From an uncultured Aquimarina sp. (lineage in GTDB: Bacteria > Bacteroidota > Bacteroidia > Flavobacteriales > Flavobacteriaceae): a DNA stretch of 33,161 bases. Each line of letters starts with the position of its first letter. Within the stretch, counting starts at the first letter, position 1. Of this stretch, positions 8,841 through 17,198 are shown in pieces. Where the stretch lies: assembly GCA_947492105.1 (NCBI GenBank), contig CANLMN010000039.1, positions 1 through 33,161 of the forward strand. The letters run 5' to 3'. A model generated the notes under the pieces. The model worked only from the letters and a program-made list of their open reading frames with translations, was not told the origin of the DNA and ran no database searches. The translations under genes were made by a program, and so were the position numbers.

Positions 8841-9338
8841 CTATAGACTTTCACTGTCTTGTTTCTTTAAAAATTCCAAATTATTCTGCAGTCCATTAAT
8901 CTGCCCTAGATGATAGATATCATGTTGTATTACCCCTCTCATCATATAGGCATTTGTATAAGGTTTTCCTGTAGTAATTTCATTAAACCAATAGTTACTT
9001 TTGGCATGCAACAAGTTACAAATCACAGTCTGTGTTTCTTCTAAGCGTTCCAAAAGACTATCCCATTCACTCTCTGATTCTATCGTAATAGGAGTCCAAT
9101 CATCTTCAGAATTTAGGACTATATTAAATCCCTTATGTTCTTTTATCTTGGCAATAGCAAAAATTCTCCAATTAACAACATGTAAGAGCATTTCTGCTAT
9201 TGATTTTTTGGTCCCTTCTGGCTTAATATTCACATCTTTCCATGAGACATTTTCTATTGATTTCACTATGGAAACTCCTAACCAAGGATCTCCTTTGTAT
9301 ATTTCATTAAAATCATGTATAAAATCTTCTATAGTCAT
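8841..9338 (-). CDS. DinB/YfiT-like four-helix-bundle protein
   Basis: Small (165 aa) protein of the DinB superfamily. It is predicted to be helical throughout, with the three metal-binding histidines of the fold: His53 (MLLHVVNWR), His139 and His143 (VIQHDIYHLGQI). Family members bind a divalent metal; some are thiol-dependent transferases (bacillithiol or mycothiol S-transferases) and most are uncharacterised. Its place between metH (75 bases upstream) and metF is unusual. It may ride with sulfur amino acid metabolism, or may simply be inserted there. I cannot assign a substrate. The ATG at 9338 gives the normal start of helix 1. Confidence 0.8.
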   Translation of the reverse strand: MTIEDFIHDFNEIYKGDPWLGVSIVKSIENVSWKDVNIKPEGTKKSIAEMLLHVVNWRIFAIAKIKEHKGFNIVLNSEDDWTPITIESESEWDSLLERLEETQTVICNLLHAKSNYWFNEITTGKPYTNAYMMRGVIQHDIYHLGQINGLQNNLEFLKKQDSESL

Positions 9339-9413
9339 GGTGCTAAATGGATATATAAAGCTAATAATTATCGATAATTTTGGTTCGATACTTTTAGCTT
9401 GTGTTCTTTGTAT

Positions 9414-12095
9414 TTATTCACTCAAATTTGGATTCAGCCATTTTTTGGCATATTCTAAATCAATATTTTTTCGCTTTGCAAAATCTACTACCTGATCTTC
9501 TTTTATTTTTCCTAGCCCAAAATAGCGTGCTTCTGGATTAGCAAAATAGTATCCAGAAACGGAAGCTGCCGGCCACATTGCCAAACCTTCTGTAAGTTCA
9601 ACACCTATGCGTTCTTTTACCTGCAACACTTCCCAAATTGTTAATTTTTCTAAATGATCAGGGCAGGCCGGATATCCTGGTGCAGGTCGTATCCCTTTAT
9701 ACTCCTCTTTTATTAATTCTTTATTTGTCAGCTGTTCATCACTAGAATACCCCCAAGCTTCTTTACGAACTTTGGCGTGCAAATATTCTGCAAATGCTTC
9801 TGCAAATCTATCCGCAAGTGCTTTAATCATTATCGAATTATAGTCATCATGATCTGCTTCAAATTCTTCTGCCTTTTCTTTGGTTCCAAATCCTGTACTT
9901 ACACAAAAACTCCCCATGTAATCCTTACGACCACTAGTTGTAGGAGCTATAAAATCAGATAATGCAAAATTTGGTTTTCCTGCGTGTTTTTTGAGCTGTT
10001 GTCTTAATGTTCTAAATCGAACGGCCTCTTTTCCTTCAATTTTAATTTCTATATCGTCTTCATCAACTGTATTTGCCTCAAATAATCCGAAGATCGCCTT
10101 GGCTGTCAACCATTTTTCTGCTAATAACTGCTGTAACATCTCTTGGGCATCAGCAAAAAGCTCTTGTGCTTGTTCACCAACGACATCATCGGTAAGAATT
10201 TCTGGATACTTCCCATGTAAATCCCAGGATCTAAAAAAAGGAGACCAGTCTATATACGGTACTAATTCTTCTAATTCTTGGTTTTGGACCACTTGAATGC
10301 CCAACTGTTTTGGCTTAACTATTTCGCTAGTATCCCAATCAATTTGATACTTATTTTTACGCGCCTCATCAATAGACAGGTATTCTTTGACTTTGGTTCG
10401 TTTCAAAAATTGGGTTCGAAACTTATCATAGTCTATTTTGATATCCTCGACATACTTCTTATTAGATTTGTCATTAAGCAAATCACCAACTACTGTTACC
10501 GCTCTAGAGGCATCATTGACATGTACTACGGCATTATTATACTGGGTATCAATTTTGACTGCAGTATGGGCTTTTGATGTTGTTGCGCCTCCAATTAGCA
10601 ACGGAATTTTGAATCCTTTGCGTTCCATTTCTTTGGCTAGGTATACCATCTCATCCAATGATGGTGTAATCAAACCACTGAGTCCGATCACATCAACATT
10701 CTCATCAATAGCTGTTTGCAGAATCTTTTCTGGAGGTACCATTACACCCAAATCTACAATCTCATAATTATTACATCCTAGTACTACAGAAACAATATTC
10801 TTTCCAATATCATGCACATCACCTTTGACCGTTGCCATCAATATTTTTCCTGCATTTTCGGATTCCCCTTCGATCTTTGGGTTCTTTAGTTTCTCTTCTT
10901 CAATATAAGGTAATAGATGAGCTACAGCCCGTTTCATTACACGAGCAGATTTCACCACCTGTGGCAAAAACATTTTTCCCGAACCAAACAAATCTCCCAC
11001 GACATTCATTCCTGTCATCAAATTCCCTTCGATTACTTCAATCGGTTTATCAGCTGCAAGACGTGCTTCTTCTACATCCTCTACAATAAAAGCATCAATT
11101 CCTTTGACCAATGCCCTAGTAATTCTGTCCTGAAGAGGTTCTTCTCGCCAGCTTAGATCCGCTCCTTGTTCTTTTTTTCCACTCTTAACGGTCTCTGCAA
11201 AATCTAATAATCGTTCCGTTGCATCATCTCTACGATCTAATATTACATCTTCTACTCGTTCTAATAAATCCTTGGGTATATCATCATATACCTCTAACAT
11301 AGCTGGGTTTACGATCCCCATATTCATACCCGCCTTGATGGCATGATACAAAAAAACTGAATGCATTGCTTCTCTAACCCCGTCATTCCCTCTAAAAGAG
11401 AAAGAAACATTACTTACCCCTCCACTGACACTAGCATGCGGTAGATTTTCACGAACCCAGCGAGTTGCTTTTATAAAATCTATAGCATTCAGGCGGTGCT
11501 CTTCCATTCCTGTAGCCACTGGAAAAATATTGAGGTCAAAAATAATGTCCTCTGGTGCAAGCCCGACTTGATGTACTAGAATATCATATGATCGTTGACT
11601 TATTTCTATCCTACGATCATAATTATCGGCCTGTCCGACTTCATCAAACGCCATTACAATCACGGCGGCACCATAACGTTTGACTAGTTTTGCATGCTTG
11701 ACAAACTCTTCTTCTCCTTCTTTGAGCGAAATTGAATTGACCACACACTTACCTTGTACAACTTGTAATCCCGCTTCGATAATATCCCATTTGGAACTAT
11801 CTATCATAATGGGTACACGAGCAATATCTGGTTCTGCCATGATCAGATTAAGAAATCGTACCATAGCCTCTTTGCCATCGATCAATCCGTCATCCATATT
11901 GATATCGATAACCTGCGCTCCTCCTTCTACTTGATGTCTGGCTATTTCTAGAGCTTCGTCAAATTTTTCTTCTTTGACTAATCGTAAAAACTTACGTGAA
12001 CCTGCAACATTGGTACGCTCTCCAACATTAATAAAGTTGGTATCCTCGGTCACAATCATCGGCTCTAAGCCGGAAAGCTGTAAATATTTTTTCAT
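9414..12095 (-). CDS. metH: Methionine synthase, folate-, cobalamin- and activation-domain part
   Basis: C-terminal two thirds of cobalamin-dependent methionine synthase as a separate 893-aa protein. Domains in order: pterin-binding domain (about 15-290, with [16 protein letters not shown] and [15 protein letters not shown]), the helical B12 cap (about 315-405), the B12 Rossmann domain with DVHDIGKN (Asp426, His428 is the lower cobalt ligand, Gly431) and [10 protein letters not shown], and the reactivation domain (about 560-890) with the SAM-binding [12 protein letters not shown] (803-814). It transfers the methyl group of 5-methyl-THF via methylcobalamin. The homocysteine-binding domain is missing here and is supplied by the gene 15 bases upstream. 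The split is known in Bacteroidota and is not a frameshift: each part has its own start and clean ends. Confidence 0.96.
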   Translation of the reverse strand: MKKYLQLSGLEPMIVTEDTNFINVGERTNVAGSRKFLRLVKEEKFDEALEIARHQVEGGAQVIDINMDDGLIDGKEAMVRFLNLIMAEPDIARVPIMIDSSKWDIIEAGLQVVQGKCVVNSISLKEGEEEFVKHAKLVKRYGAAVIVMAFDEVGQADNYDRRIEISQRSYDILVHQVGLAPEDIIFDLNIFPVATGMEEHRLNAIDFIKATRWVRENLPHASVSGGVSNVSFSFRGNDGVREAMHSVFLYHAIKAGMNMGIVNPAMLEVYDDIPKDLLERVEDVILDRRDDATERLLDFAETVKSGKKEQGADLSWREEPLQDRITRALVKGIDAFIVEDVEEARLAADKPIEVIEGNLMTGMNVVGDLFGSGKMFLPQVVKSARVMKRAVAHLLPYIEEEKLKNPKIEGESENAGKILMATVKGDVHDIGKNIVSVVLGCNNYEIVDLGVMVPPEKILQTAIDENVDVIGLSGLITPSLDEMVYLAKEMERKGFKIPLLIGGATTSKAHTAVKIDTQYNNAVVHVNDASRAVTVVGDLLNDKSNKKYVEDIKIDYDKFRTQFLKRTKVKEYLSIDEARKNKYQIDWDTSEIVKPKQLGIQVVQNQELEELVPYIDWSPFFRSWDLHGKYPEILTDDVVGEQAQELFADAQEMLQQLLAEKWLTAKAIFGLFEANTVDEDDIEIKIEGKEAVRFRTLRQQLKKHAGKPNFALSDFIAPTTSGRKDYMGSFCVSTGFGTKEKAEEFEADHDDYNSIMIKALADRFAEAFAEYLHAKVRKEAWGYSSDEQLTNKELIKEEYKGIRPAPGYPACPDHLEKLTIWEVLQVKERIGVELTEGLAMWPAASVSGYYFANPEARYFGLGKIKEDQVVDFAKRKNIDLEYAKKWLNPNLSE

Positions 12096-12110
12096 TTTAC
12101 CTTAGTCTTT

Positions 12111-13118
12111 CTATACCGCTTCGGTTATTACACAACGTGGTTTGTATACTTTTGCTAAATCTGCAATAGCTTTTATATGTTCGGGTGTTGTACCACAACA
12201 ACCTCCTATGATATTAATCAAATTTTTCTCTAAAAACTCTTTGATCTGTTCTGCCATTTGCTGCGGGCTTTCGTCATATTCTCCAAAGGCATTAGGTAAT
12301 CCCGCATTTGGATGGGCAGAAACACCAAAAGGTGCTTTTTTTGCTAAAACCTCTAGATGTGGTGTCAGCTGATTTGCCCCCAATGCACAATTAAATCCTA
12401 TTGTCAACATTGGTATATGTGATATAGAAACCAAGAATGCCTCTGCCGTTTGTCCAGAAAGTGTTCTCCCACTTGCATCAGTTATTGTTCCACTGACCAT
12501 AATAGGTATATCCAAGCCACGCTCCTCTTTGACTTCTTCTATGGCAAACAATGCTGCTTTTGCATTGAGTGTATCAAACACTGTCTCTACCAATAAAATA
12601 TCTACACCGCCATCTATCAAGGCTTCGGTTTGTTGCTTGTATGCAATGCGTAAATCATCAAAAGTCACAGCTCTATACCCAGGATCATTCACATCTGGTG
12701 ACATGCTCGCTGTACGGTTAGTAGGTCCAATAGAACCCGCTACGAAACGAGGCTTATCCGGATTAGCTTTGGTAAAAGCATTGGCCACTTCTTTGGCTAT
12801 TTTTGCAGACTCATAATTGAGTTCATAAACCAAATCTTGCATTCCATAATCTTCCATTGCAATTGTAGTCCCCGAAAAAGTATTGGTTTCTGCAATGTCC
12901 GCTCCTGCTTCAAAATACAAACTATGTATTTCTTTGATTGCTTCTGGCTGAGTGAGACTCAAGAGATCATTATTTCCCTGTAAGGGTTGTCCCCAATCTT
13001 TGAATCGTTCTCCACGATAGTCTTCTTCGGTAAATTTATGCCGTTGAATCATTGTACCCATCGCACCGTCTAGCACCAAAATTCGTTCCTTTAGTATCTC
13101 AGAAATATTTTTTTCCAT
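12111..13118 (-). CDS. metH: Methionine synthase, homocysteine S-methyltransferase part
   Basis: N-terminal domain of methionine synthase as a free 335-aa TIM-barrel protein. It binds homocysteine through zinc held by three cysteines: Cys244 in GFNCALG, and Cys307 and Cys308 in [11 protein letters not shown], all present. The N-terminal [11 protein letters not shown] and the [12 protein letters not shown] block are typical. It must pair with the downstream 893-aa part to complete the MetH reaction. It could in principle act alone as a BHMT/MmuM-like enzyme, but the adjacency and the sequence favour MetH. It is the first gene after the SAM riboswitch, with about 90 bases between aptamer and ATG. 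Confidence 0.95.
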   Translation of the reverse strand: MEKNISEILKERILVLDGAMGTMIQRHKFTEEDYRGERFKDWGQPLQGNNDLLSLTQPEAIKEIHSLYFEAGADIAETNTFSGTTIAMEDYGMQDLVYELNYESAKIAKEVANAFTKANPDKPRFVAGSIGPTNRTASMSPDVNDPGYRAVTFDDLRIAYKQQTEALIDGGVDILLVETVFDTLNAKAALFAIEEVKEERGLDIPIMVSGTITDASGRTLSGQTAEAFLVSISHIPMLTIGFNCALGANQLTPHLEVLAKKAPFGVSAHPNAGLPNAFGEYDESPQQMAEQIKEFLEKNLINIIGGCCGTTPEHIKAIADLAKVYKPRCVITEAV

Positions 13119-13209
13119 ATCGTAACTTTCTTCATAATCATCCTATAATGAATATGTATCTTTTATAAATGTATGCTATCGTGAAAGTATGAAGAAGTCT
13201 TCTTTCGTA

Positions 13210-13331
13210 GTTATCTTTCTGCTTTGGCAGATAGAATGTAGCACCTTCTTAATATGTCCTGACAAGTATCAGCTTTGACTAAGGGTTGCTAAGGTTTCAA
13301 AGGGTCTATTCCCTCCACCTTTCTTGATAAC
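13210..13331 (-). promoter_or_regulatory. SAM-I (S-box) riboswitch upstream of metH
   Basis: On the minus strand the leader carries the S-box core in order. The P1 arm GTTATC (13326-13331) is followed by AGGTGGAGGG (13311-13320 region), GAAACCTTAGCAACCC (about 13283-13300), AAGGTGCTA (about 13249-13257), GAAAGATAAC and the closing P1 arm GATAAC (13210-13215). These are the conserved SAM-contacting and kink-turn segments of the SAM-I class, and the P1 arms pair perfectly. It should lower expression of the metH-DinB-metF cluster when S-adenosylmethionine is abundant. I see no clear terminator with a T run between aptamer and start, so the switch may act on translation. Confidence 0.92.
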
Positions 13332-13387
13332 GCATTTATTTTTTTAAAGAACAAGCGATTTCTATAATCGCATTTTTTTCCTGACAG

Positions 13388-13418
13388 CAAAGATCGGATA
13401 TAGCCTTGATTTTTGCAA
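13388..13418 (-). promoter_or_regulatory. Candidate promoter of the riboswitch-met operon
   Basis: On the minus strand, TTG (13416-13418), a 20-base spacer and GATCTTTG (13388-13395) approximate the Bacteroidota -33/-7 promoter with one mismatch in TAnnTTTG. It lies about 60 bases upstream of the SAM aptamer, a suitable distance for a leader. Confidence 0.35.
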
Positions 13419-13672
13419 GTTATTTCTTTTTAAAGTTCTTTTTCTGTAAATATCACTATACAAATGCACTTGGATACAAAAGTAAAACAACATCATCTCT
13501 TCATGACATCTATCCATCCTACATTCTTACTCAAAACAACATGCAAATCATCACTAAACACTGGCCATAACTTCATAACACCATTTTTGCTAACCAAGAT
13601 ATGGAACGACTATTGAATTAACTCCTCTCCATATCTAGGATCTTCTCTGACAACACGAAATAGTACGACACC

Positions 13673-14440
13673 TCACTTCACACCTTTAAAAATACGAAGA
13701 TACAAGTACTTCCATAGGGTTGGATGGTAATACAACTTGCTTTCTTTGGGACCCTGAATTGTTCCTAGAATATCCCTAGAAGCAGCTGTGAGTGCTTTTT
13801 TCATCAATGCAATACCTACAGCAGCTTGATGATAGGTGTAGGTGGCAAAATTATCTTTTGACGTAACATCAATGGTATCTTGAAACAAAATCCCTCCTGT
13901 ATCAATACCGGGATCTACCAAATGTACCGTTACTCCGCAATGCTCAGCATCCTTGTTTGCCATAGCCCAATAGCCACCATGCACCCCACGATACTTTGGA
14001 GTAATCCCTGCGTGCGTATTAATAAAAACCCCATTGACACTATTCAGTATTTTTTTGGAGATAATACGTGTTCCTTGCACAATAAGAATATCAGGCTGTA
14101 ACTCTTTGAGTAATTCCAGAGATGCTTTTGCGTTGATGGAATTTACTGACAAAATTTTTGCTTCAGGAATTGCTTGATCAGACAAGCCTGTTTCTTCTAT
14201 AAGTTGTGTTATTCTACCTTGAGAAAACTTGGTAAGTATAGGTACATATCCTACCTGAAAAAGTAACTGTCCAAAAACTTTCCAAATTCCAAGGTTTTTG
14301 ATACGTCGTTTAATAAACTGCTTGCGAGCTACTGGTTCTTCTACGACTACTTTGAGGATTTCAAAATCATTTTTCAACCCATTATACATATAAGTAGTTG
14401 CAGTACCCTTGCCTGCCAACATAACGATTTTCTTAGCCAT
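13673..14440 (-). CDS. Formyltransferase family protein (10-formyl-THF dependent type)
   Basis: Protein of 255 aa with the formyl_trans_N fold used by GART, Fmt and sugar N-formyltransferases. The catalytic triad pattern is visible: Asn141 and His143 in INTHAGITPKYRG, and Asp180 in VDPGIDTGGIL. The C-terminal Fmt tRNA-binding domain is absent, so it is not methionyl-tRNA formyltransferase. The N-terminal 90 residues, rich in Lys/Arg with AGKGTATTYMY, are unlike PurN. It overlaps the upstream polysaccharide deacetylase gene by 8 bases, so the pair is translationally linked. A role in N-formylating an amino sugar or other surface metabolite is an inference from that context. Confidence 0.78.
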   Translation of the reverse strand: MAKKIVMLAGKGTATTYMYNGLKNDFEILKVVVEEPVARKQFIKRRIKNLGIWKVFGQLLFQVGYVPILTKFSQGRITQLIEETGLSDQAIPEAKILSVNSINAKASLELLKELQPDILIVQGTRIISKKILNSVNGVFINTHAGITPKYRGVHGGYWAMANKDAEHCGVTVHLVDPGIDTGGILFQDTIDVTSKDNFATYTYHQAAVGIALMKKALTAASRDILGTIQGPKESKLYYHPTLWKYLYLRIFKGVK

Positions 14441-15422
14441 TATTTTCCTTAATTTGATTCGCTATTCCTGCCATTGTTACACTCTCAAAACCATATTTGG
14501 CATTCAATTTCTGGTAATGCTCCAAAATCTTAGTTAAAAAATAAAAATTTTCTTGCTGATTTGCTCCAAAATTATGTGGATGCCACCAGAGGTGAAAAAT
14601 GGTTTTTGTTTTTGCTGCATGTGTCATACTTTTTAGAATCCTACGCAGTCTAAATCCCTCTAGAAAACTTAATTTTGGCGAAAAAGGTCTCAAAAACCTA
14701 CTTGATGGTATGTTGTATGGATAAGAAGTTCCTACCTCTTGCATTGTTGCACAATTATGCCCCGAAATGTTAAGATACGTATCCAATAATCTGAATGCTC
14801 GTTTGAGTAGGGTTTGTTCTTCTTCGTTCTTGGCACTGTAAATCCATGAAGTCTCATTGCCGCGATATGAAGAAATCCCGAGCTCTTTACATACTTGAAG
14901 ATATTCTTCATTGAACTGATTTTTTGGAAACACTAAACTTTTGAGCTCCGCTCCTCCTTCTTGAGCAATTGCTATTGCCGCTTGTGTATCCCTTCTAAAA
15001 TCATCTACCTTCTGTCCCTCTTCTAAGCAATAATAGTGAGAAAAGGTGTGGGTTGCCAATTCTTGATCTGGGTATTTTTTTATCAAATCAATCAGACTTG
15101 CTGCAAAGTGCAAAGAATCCTCACTTTCTGAATCTTTTACTAATGCTAACTGTTTGGAATAAGGTGATAAATTAGGATCTGTATATTGCGGTTTTTCTTT
15201 TGGAATGAAACGTAATAACTCTTCTTTATCCCTTGCAAATAAAAAACCAACTGTCGCAAAAGTCGCCTTGACATTATAACTATCAAACATCTCCAAAGTC
15301 TTGGGAAGTGCTTCTCGCACTCCTAGAATATTAGTCTTATAACTTTCTAATGTTTCTTTATCAAAAACACCCCATTGTAATTCAAAATCAAGAGAAATTA
15401 CAAACTTACCATTATTGTTCAT
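14433..15422 (-). CDS. Polysaccharide deacetylase (NodB/CE4-like) family protein
   Basis: Protein of 329 aa with the NodB homology fold. SLDFELQWG near the N-terminus gives the catalytic/metal Asp (Asp12), and THTFSH (His125 and His129) gives the HxxxH metal site. The C-terminal WWHPHNFG segment supplies a further conserved histidine region. There is no signal peptide, so it should act in the cytoplasm, probably on a lipid- or nucleotide-linked sugar and not on wall polymer. It removes N-acetyl groups in related enzymes; the exact sugar is unknown. The last 8 bases overlap the formyltransferase start, suggesting consecutive steps. Confidence 0.8.
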   Translation of the reverse strand: MNNNGKFVISLDFELQWGVFDKETLESYKTNILGVREALPKTLEMFDSYNVKATFATVGFLFARDKEELLRFIPKEKPQYTDPNLSPYSKQLALVKDSESEDSLHFAASLIDLIKKYPDQELATHTFSHYYCLEEGQKVDDFRRDTQAAIAIAQEGGAELKSLVFPKNQFNEEYLQVCKELGISSYRGNETSWIYSAKNEEEQTLLKRAFRLLDTYLNISGHNCATMQEVGTSYPYNIPSSRFLRPFSPKLSFLEGFRLRRILKSMTHAAKTKTIFHLWWHPHNFGANQQENFYFLTKILEHYQKLNAKYGFESVTMAGIANQIKENNG

Positions 15423-15744
15423 GCACGGATTTTGTTAATTATGTGATCTTTTTTACTTTGAAACAATACCGTTACTGTTATCAAAAAATATTTACTCGCT
15501 AATATACTACATACTTACAGCCACAAACATCATTTAACTGATAGAACTTATTCTTATCGACTAATACTAAATTTCATAGATGAATTGACATAAAATGATT
15601 TACTATTATTAACGATTGTAAATATAACTAAGAATCAAAAGCTAAAAAATGTATTGGAATTAATTCTTCATAATTCTGTTAAACCTTCTAAAAACACTCA
15701 AAATTGTTCAACTTTTAAGTAAATTTGTTAAACAAAAAATTTTT
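15423..15744. other. Divergent intergenic region before the photolyase operon
   Basis: This AT-rich divergent spacer separates the minus-strand deacetylase from the plus-strand photolyase operon. Its right end holds three TGTTnAAC boxes (15677-15684, 15705-15712, 15726-15733) and a -7 element. The left 250 bases show no gene and no clear hairpin. Confidence 0.5.
15677..15733 (+). promoter_or_regulatory. TGTTnAAC triplet and -7 box before the photolyase operon
   Basis: TAAATTTG at 15720-15727 is an exact TAnnTTTG -7 element, 17 bases before the DUF2256 ATG. Three copies of TGTTAAAC/TGTTCAAC (15677, 15705, 15726) surround it, and the third begins on its last two bases. Their core, GTTnAAC, is palindromic. 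This is the placement expected of a repressor operator, for instance a light-responsive regulator; the regulator is not in the window and the assignment is inference. Confidence 0.4.
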
Positions 15745-15891
15745 ATGAATAAAAAGCACCTCCCTTCCAAAATTTGTATCGTCTGTAATCGCTCTTTTGA
15801 TTGGCGCAAAAAATGGGCTACAGTTTGGACTGAGGTTAAATACTGTAGCGAGCGTTGCAAAAGAAATAAAAACAAGTATTATGCAAAATAA
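15745..15891 (+). CDS. DUF2256 small zinc-finger-like protein
   Basis: A 48-aa protein with two cysteine pairs, Cys11-x2-Cys14 and Cys34-x3-Cys38, plus the aromatic/basic stretch SFDWRKKWATVW. This is the hallmark of DUF2256, a family known to sit beside photolyase/cryptochrome genes. The cysteines probably bind one zinc; the function is unknown. It starts with ATG 17 bases after the -7 box. Its last 11 bases overlap the cryptochrome start (ATG at 15881), so the two are translationally coupled. It is too short for many gene finders and is easily missed; in another frame the same DNA looks like an N-terminal extension of the cryptochrome. Confidence 0.88.
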   Translation: MNKKHLPSKICIVCNRSFDWRKKWATVWTEVKYCSERCKRNKNKYYAK

Positions 15892-17179
15892 GGCACTAGT
15901 TTGGTTCAAAAATGACCTGAGAATACAAGATAATACCTCTTTACGTAAAGCAACGCAAGGACATGAATCCGTCATTGCAGTATATTGTTTTGATCCGAGA
16001 CAATTTGCTGCAGATCAATTCGGTTTCAAAAAGACAGAAAAATTTCGTGCCCAATTTTTAATAGAAACCATCGAAGATCTAAAAGCACAACTTGCCAATC
16101 TACGTATACCTTTATATACTTTTTTTGGCACACCAGAAAAAAACATTCCAGAACTAATCGCTAAGCATACTATTACAACACTCTACTCGCAACACGAATG
16201 GACTCCAGAGGAATCTTTTTGCATCGCTCGAGTTGTCGACAAAATACCACCTACAATTTCATGGATAAAAAGTTATGATCAATTTTTATTTCATCCCGAT
16301 GACATTCCAATGACAATTGTTCAAATTCCAACGGTTTTTTCAAATTTCAGAAAACAATGCGAAAAACATTCCTCTATACGCCCTTTGGTTCATCCCCAAC
16401 CCAAAGCACCTTCTAACTATTTTGACACACAAACAGTAATCCCCACTCTGACAACACTGGGGTTAGATTCATTTGAGACCGATGTTCGCTCTGCATTTCC
16501 TTTTTGCGGTGGAGCAACCCATGCTTGGAGACGTATCCACAACTATCTATGGGAGACACAAAAACTCTCTTATTACAAAAAGACGCGCAACGGTTTAGTA
16601 GGTACGGACTATAGCTCCAAATTCTCATCTTGGTTAGCCAATGGAAGTATTTCTCCTAGACAACTCTTTTACGAAATCAAAAAATACGAAGCAACTGTTG
16701 TCAAAAATGAATCTACTTATTGGTTGATCTTTGAACTTATATGGCGAGATTTTTTTAAATACATCTCGCTCAAACATCGTCACAAAATTTTTTCACCAAA
16801 CGGCCTATCAAATAAGAAACCCCATAGCATTCTACATAAAGACCACGTATCTGCTTGGATTCATGGATCCACGCCCTACCCCTTTGTCAATGCCAATATG
16901 CTAGAATTAAAACATACTGGATGGATGAGTAATCGAGGGCGCCAGAATGTAGCTTCTTATTTTGCAAAAGAACTACGTCTTGATTGGCGTATCGGTGCCG
17001 CTTACTTTGAATCCCTACTCATTGATTACGATGTACACAGCAATTATGGTAATTGGCTCTATGTTGCTGGTCTTGGTAATGATCCTCGAGATCGTACATT
17101 CAACATAGCGTTACAAGCAGAACGCTATGACGCTACACAAAAATACCGCCGTCTGTGGTTACAAACCGCATTATTCTAA
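15881..17179 (+). CDS. Cryptochrome DASH-type photolyase
   Basis: Flavoprotein of 432 aa of the photolyase/cryptochrome superfamily, DASH branch. The N-terminal ALVWFKNDLRIQDN begins the antenna-binding Rossmann domain (about 1-130). The helical FAD domain (about 200-430) carries TDYSSKFSSWLANG, WRDFFKYI, GWMSNRGRQNVASYF and DYDVHSNYGNWLYVAGLGNDPR, the last holding the Asn near FAD N5 and part of the electron-transfer Trp/Tyr path. DASH proteins repair CPD lesions in single-stranded DNA and may act as light sensors. I chose the ATG at 15881 (MQNKALVWF) because the family starts just before this strand; an earlier in-frame ATG at 15797 only reads through DUF2256 out of frame. The next gene starts 19 bases after the stop. 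Confidence 0.92.
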   Translation: MQNKALVWFKNDLRIQDNTSLRKATQGHESVIAVYCFDPRQFAADQFGFKKTEKFRAQFLIETIEDLKAQLANLRIPLYTFFGTPEKNIPELIAKHTITTLYSQHEWTPEESFCIARVVDKIPPTISWIKSYDQFLFHPDDIPMTIVQIPTVFSNFRKQCEKHSSIRPLVHPQPKAPSNYFDTQTVIPTLTTLGLDSFETDVRSAFPFCGGATHAWRRIHNYLWETQKLSYYKKTRNGLVGTDYSSKFSSWLANGSISPRQLFYEIKKYEATVVKNESTYWLIFELIWRDFFKYISLKHRHKIFSPNGLSNKKPHSILHKDHVSAWIHGSTPYPFVNANMLELKHTGWMSNRGRQNVASYFAKELRLDWRIGAAYFESLLIDYDVHSNYGNWLYVAGLGNDPRDRTFNIALQAERYDATQKYRRLWLQTALF

Positions 17180-17198
17180 CCCTAGATTTCAAAAAAAA

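Noticed and set aside
9001-9495. Long plus-strand frame antisense to the DinB and metH genes
   Set aside because: It runs across two well-supported minus-strand genes and a gap, and has no recognisable family.
9414-13118. Split metH as a frameshifted pseudogene
   Set aside because: Each part has complete domains, its own start and a 15-base gap; the split arrangement is known in Bacteroidota.
13355-13378. Hairpin GCGATT/AATCGC followed by T7 on the plus strand
   Set aside because: It looks like a terminator, but no plus-strand gene leads into it and the stem is only 6 bp; it is part of the riboswitch leader on the other strand.
13598-13635. 8-bp inverted repeat GATATGGA/TCCATATC downstream of the formyltransferase
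   Set aside because: The 22-base loop and lack of a T tail make it a weak terminator candidate.
13119-13672. Cobalamin riboswitch before metH
   Set aside because: The conserved elements match the SAM-I class; no B12-box sequence was seen.
15797-15880. N-terminal extension of the DASH cryptochrome
   Set aside because: It is the out-of-frame reading of the DUF2256 gene; the family starts at the ATG at 15881.
17127-17198. Extra 24 residues at the start of the FeS photolyase
   Set aside because: They lie inside the DASH gene and do not resemble the family; MTLRLLLGDQLN at 17199 is the normal start.
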